A stretch of DNA of 42,219 nt from Candidatus Bathyarchaeota archaeon B26-2. GTDB lineage: Archaea; Thermoproteota; Bathyarchaeia; Bathyarchaeales; B26-1. The stretch lies in assembly GCA_001593935.1 (NCBI GenBank), contig LUCE01000012.1, positions 1 to 42,219 on the forward strand. The letters run 5' to 3'. Made by a program: the position numbers and the translations under genes. The notes below the pieces were generated by a model. It was not told the DNA's origin, searched no databases, and was given only the letters and a program-made list of their open reading frames with translations. Positions 41,403 to 42,219 of this stretch are shown piece after piece. The stretch's first letter is position 1. Every line of letters begins with the position of its first letter.

Positions 41403-42219
41403 ATGAGGAAGAGAACTTACGCAATCCTATGCATATCCGTCGTGGCTCTCTTGTTCGCTGCCTTCTTCTACTTCCTCACCGTCTACGCCCCCCAACACCT
41501 TATATCTCCTAGAATAGTCTCGTTCCACCCGGAGAACGGAGCCGTCAACGTGCCGTTAAATACCACCATAACGGTATCCTTCAGTAAACTTATGGACGAA
41601 CCTTCCGTCGAGTCGGCGTTCAACATATACCCGAATGTTGAAGGCGAGTTCTTATGGAACGGTGAGGTTCTAACCTTCCGCCCGAGAGAAAACTTCCAAG
41701 AGAACACGACATACACGGTCACCATATCAACGGATGCAAAAGACCGGTGGGGAAACAACTTGGAGTCATCCCTCCAGTTCAGCTTCGCCACAGGCAGATG
41801 GATGATAATAAGAGTTACTGAGCCTACAAGCGACGCCGTACAGAAGGCCTTAGACACGGTCGCCGCGAGCGAGACGAACCATAGGGTTGTAATTCTCCCG
41901 ACGGCCACCTACACCTTCACCAGCACCGTTACCGTCCCGGAGAACACCGTCGTCCAAGGCGAGGGCAAGCTGAGGAATGTCTGCGTACCCGAACTGGAAG
42001 GAGACGAGGAGCCGCCCTACTGGGACCCACCTACAGCTCACTGTGTAACCACTGACAGCACCCTAATAATGTTCCAAGTCACCGGCGACAACGTTACCTT
42101 CAGAAACTTAAGGATCGAGGGCGCCGTTAAGAGCCACGAGTCAGGGAGCGGAACAGGCATCTACATATACAACTGCCGGAACGTGACGATCGAGGGATGC
42201 GAACTCTTCTATCACAGGA
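41403..42219 (+). CDS. Secreted Ig-like plus parallel beta-helix protein (partial, runs off the window)
   Basis: The first 272 residues of a longer protein, open to the last base. The ATG at 41403 has GGGGGAG upstream. Residues 6-28 (YAILCISVVALLFAAFFYFL) form a signal peptide or anchor. Residues 34-130 are an Ig-like domain of the Big_5/SbsA type (PENGAVNVPLNTTITVSFSKLMD, then YTVTISTDAKDRWGNNLESS). From about 135 a right-handed beta-helix begins (PTATYTFTSTVTVPENTVVQG, then VTFRNLRIEG and GIYIYNCRNVTIEGCEL), the pattern of pectate-lyase-like and surface beta-helix proteins. Several N-x-T/S sequons suit AglB glycosylation. It is probably a cell-surface polysaccharide-binding or lyase protein. 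Catalytic residues are not visible in this part. Confidence 0.75.
   Translation, partial: MRKRTYAILCISVVALLFAAFFYFLTVYAPQHLISPRIVSFHPENGAVNVPLNTTITVSFSKLMDEPSVESAFNIYPNVEGEFLWNGEVLTFRPRENFQENTTYTVTISTDAKDRWGNNLESSLQFSFATGRWMIIRVTEPTSDAVQKALDTVAASETNHRVVILPTATYTFTSTVTVPENTVVQGEGKLRNVCVPELEGDEEPPYWDPPTAHCVTTDSTLIMFQVTGDNVTFRNLRIEGAVKSHESGSGTGIYIYNCRNVTIEGCELFYHR

Noticed and set aside
41483-41908. 141-codon minus-strand frame near the window end
   Set aside because: The plus strand encodes a signal peptide, Ig-like domain and beta-helix with a good ribosome site; the minus frame is a shadow.
1-42219. CRISPR arrays, insertion sequences or prophage
   Set aside because: No regularly spaced direct repeats, transposase or integrase motifs, or phage structural genes were seen when reading the window. 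A repeat-finder was not run.

Overview
The window is a compact archaeal chromosome segment. The archaeal assignment rests on the 20S proteasome beta subunit, aCPSF1 (KH plus beta-CASP nuclease), an AglB/STT3 oligosaccharyltransferase, tRNA-splicing endonuclease, archaeal SepF, an archaeal-type topoisomerase IA with zinc ribbons, A/T-rich TATA boxes 20-35 nt before starts, and many TTG/GTG starts behind GGAGG sites. A lone MtrH-like methyltransferase, an aldehyde:ferredoxin oxidoreductase and an Ost3/6-like membrane protein suggest an anaerobic TACK-type lineage; Bathyarchaeia or a relative is my guess, not a demonstrated assignment.

Layout. Positions 1-5.5 kb hold carbohydrate-related genes: a sialidase-type propeller, a second large propeller and an alpha/alpha-toroid protein, followed by a membrane protein. 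Positions 5.5-8.6 kb hold an mtrH-like gene broken by a frameshift, moaA and a Gfo/Idh/MocA oxidoreductase. Positions 8.8-12.8 kb form a tightly coupled operon: a short hinge-poor SMC5/6-like ATPase, a ScpA-type kleisin, a tandem winged-helix (KITE/Nse1-Nse3-like) protein and a YbaK-type deacylase. A PRC-barrel-like gene, a membrane-anchored zinc-ribbon gene and an AOR gene follow. On the minus strand from 16.3 to 20.3 kb lie hisS, a tRNA endonuclease subunit with the catalytic His replaced, mtnA with an apparent CTG start, and a second Gfo/Idh protein. Positions 20.5-27.7 kb hold a nitrilase-family hydrolase, an Ost3/6-like 3-TM protein, a small zinc finger, topA, a small zinc ribbon, aglB/stt3 and a zinc-ribbon SpoIIM protein. 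Positions 27.8-30.9 kb encode a MacB/FtsX-type ABC exporter. The rest carries an orphan DNA methyltransferase with permuted motif order, a threonine-synthase-like protein fused to a winged helix and lacking the PLP lysine, purF, three small membrane proteins (two of them paralogues), guaA, psmB, aCPSF1, sepF and the start of a secreted Ig-like/beta-helix protein that runs off the window.

How the genes fit together. The best candidate for an under-described system is the SMC/kleisin/KITE operon at 8785-12313, which looks like a complete three-part Smc5/6-style complex in an archaeon. A second is the STT3 plus Ost3/6-like pair, a possible minimal multi-subunit oligosaccharyltransferase. Three proteins show loss of a key residue or reading frame (ThrC-like K to R, EndA-like H to T, MtrH frameshift); each implies repurposing, a missing partner elsewhere in the genome, or sequence error. 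MoaA could supply the pterin cofactor for AOR. No tRNA, rRNA, CRISPR array, insertion sequence or prophage was seen.
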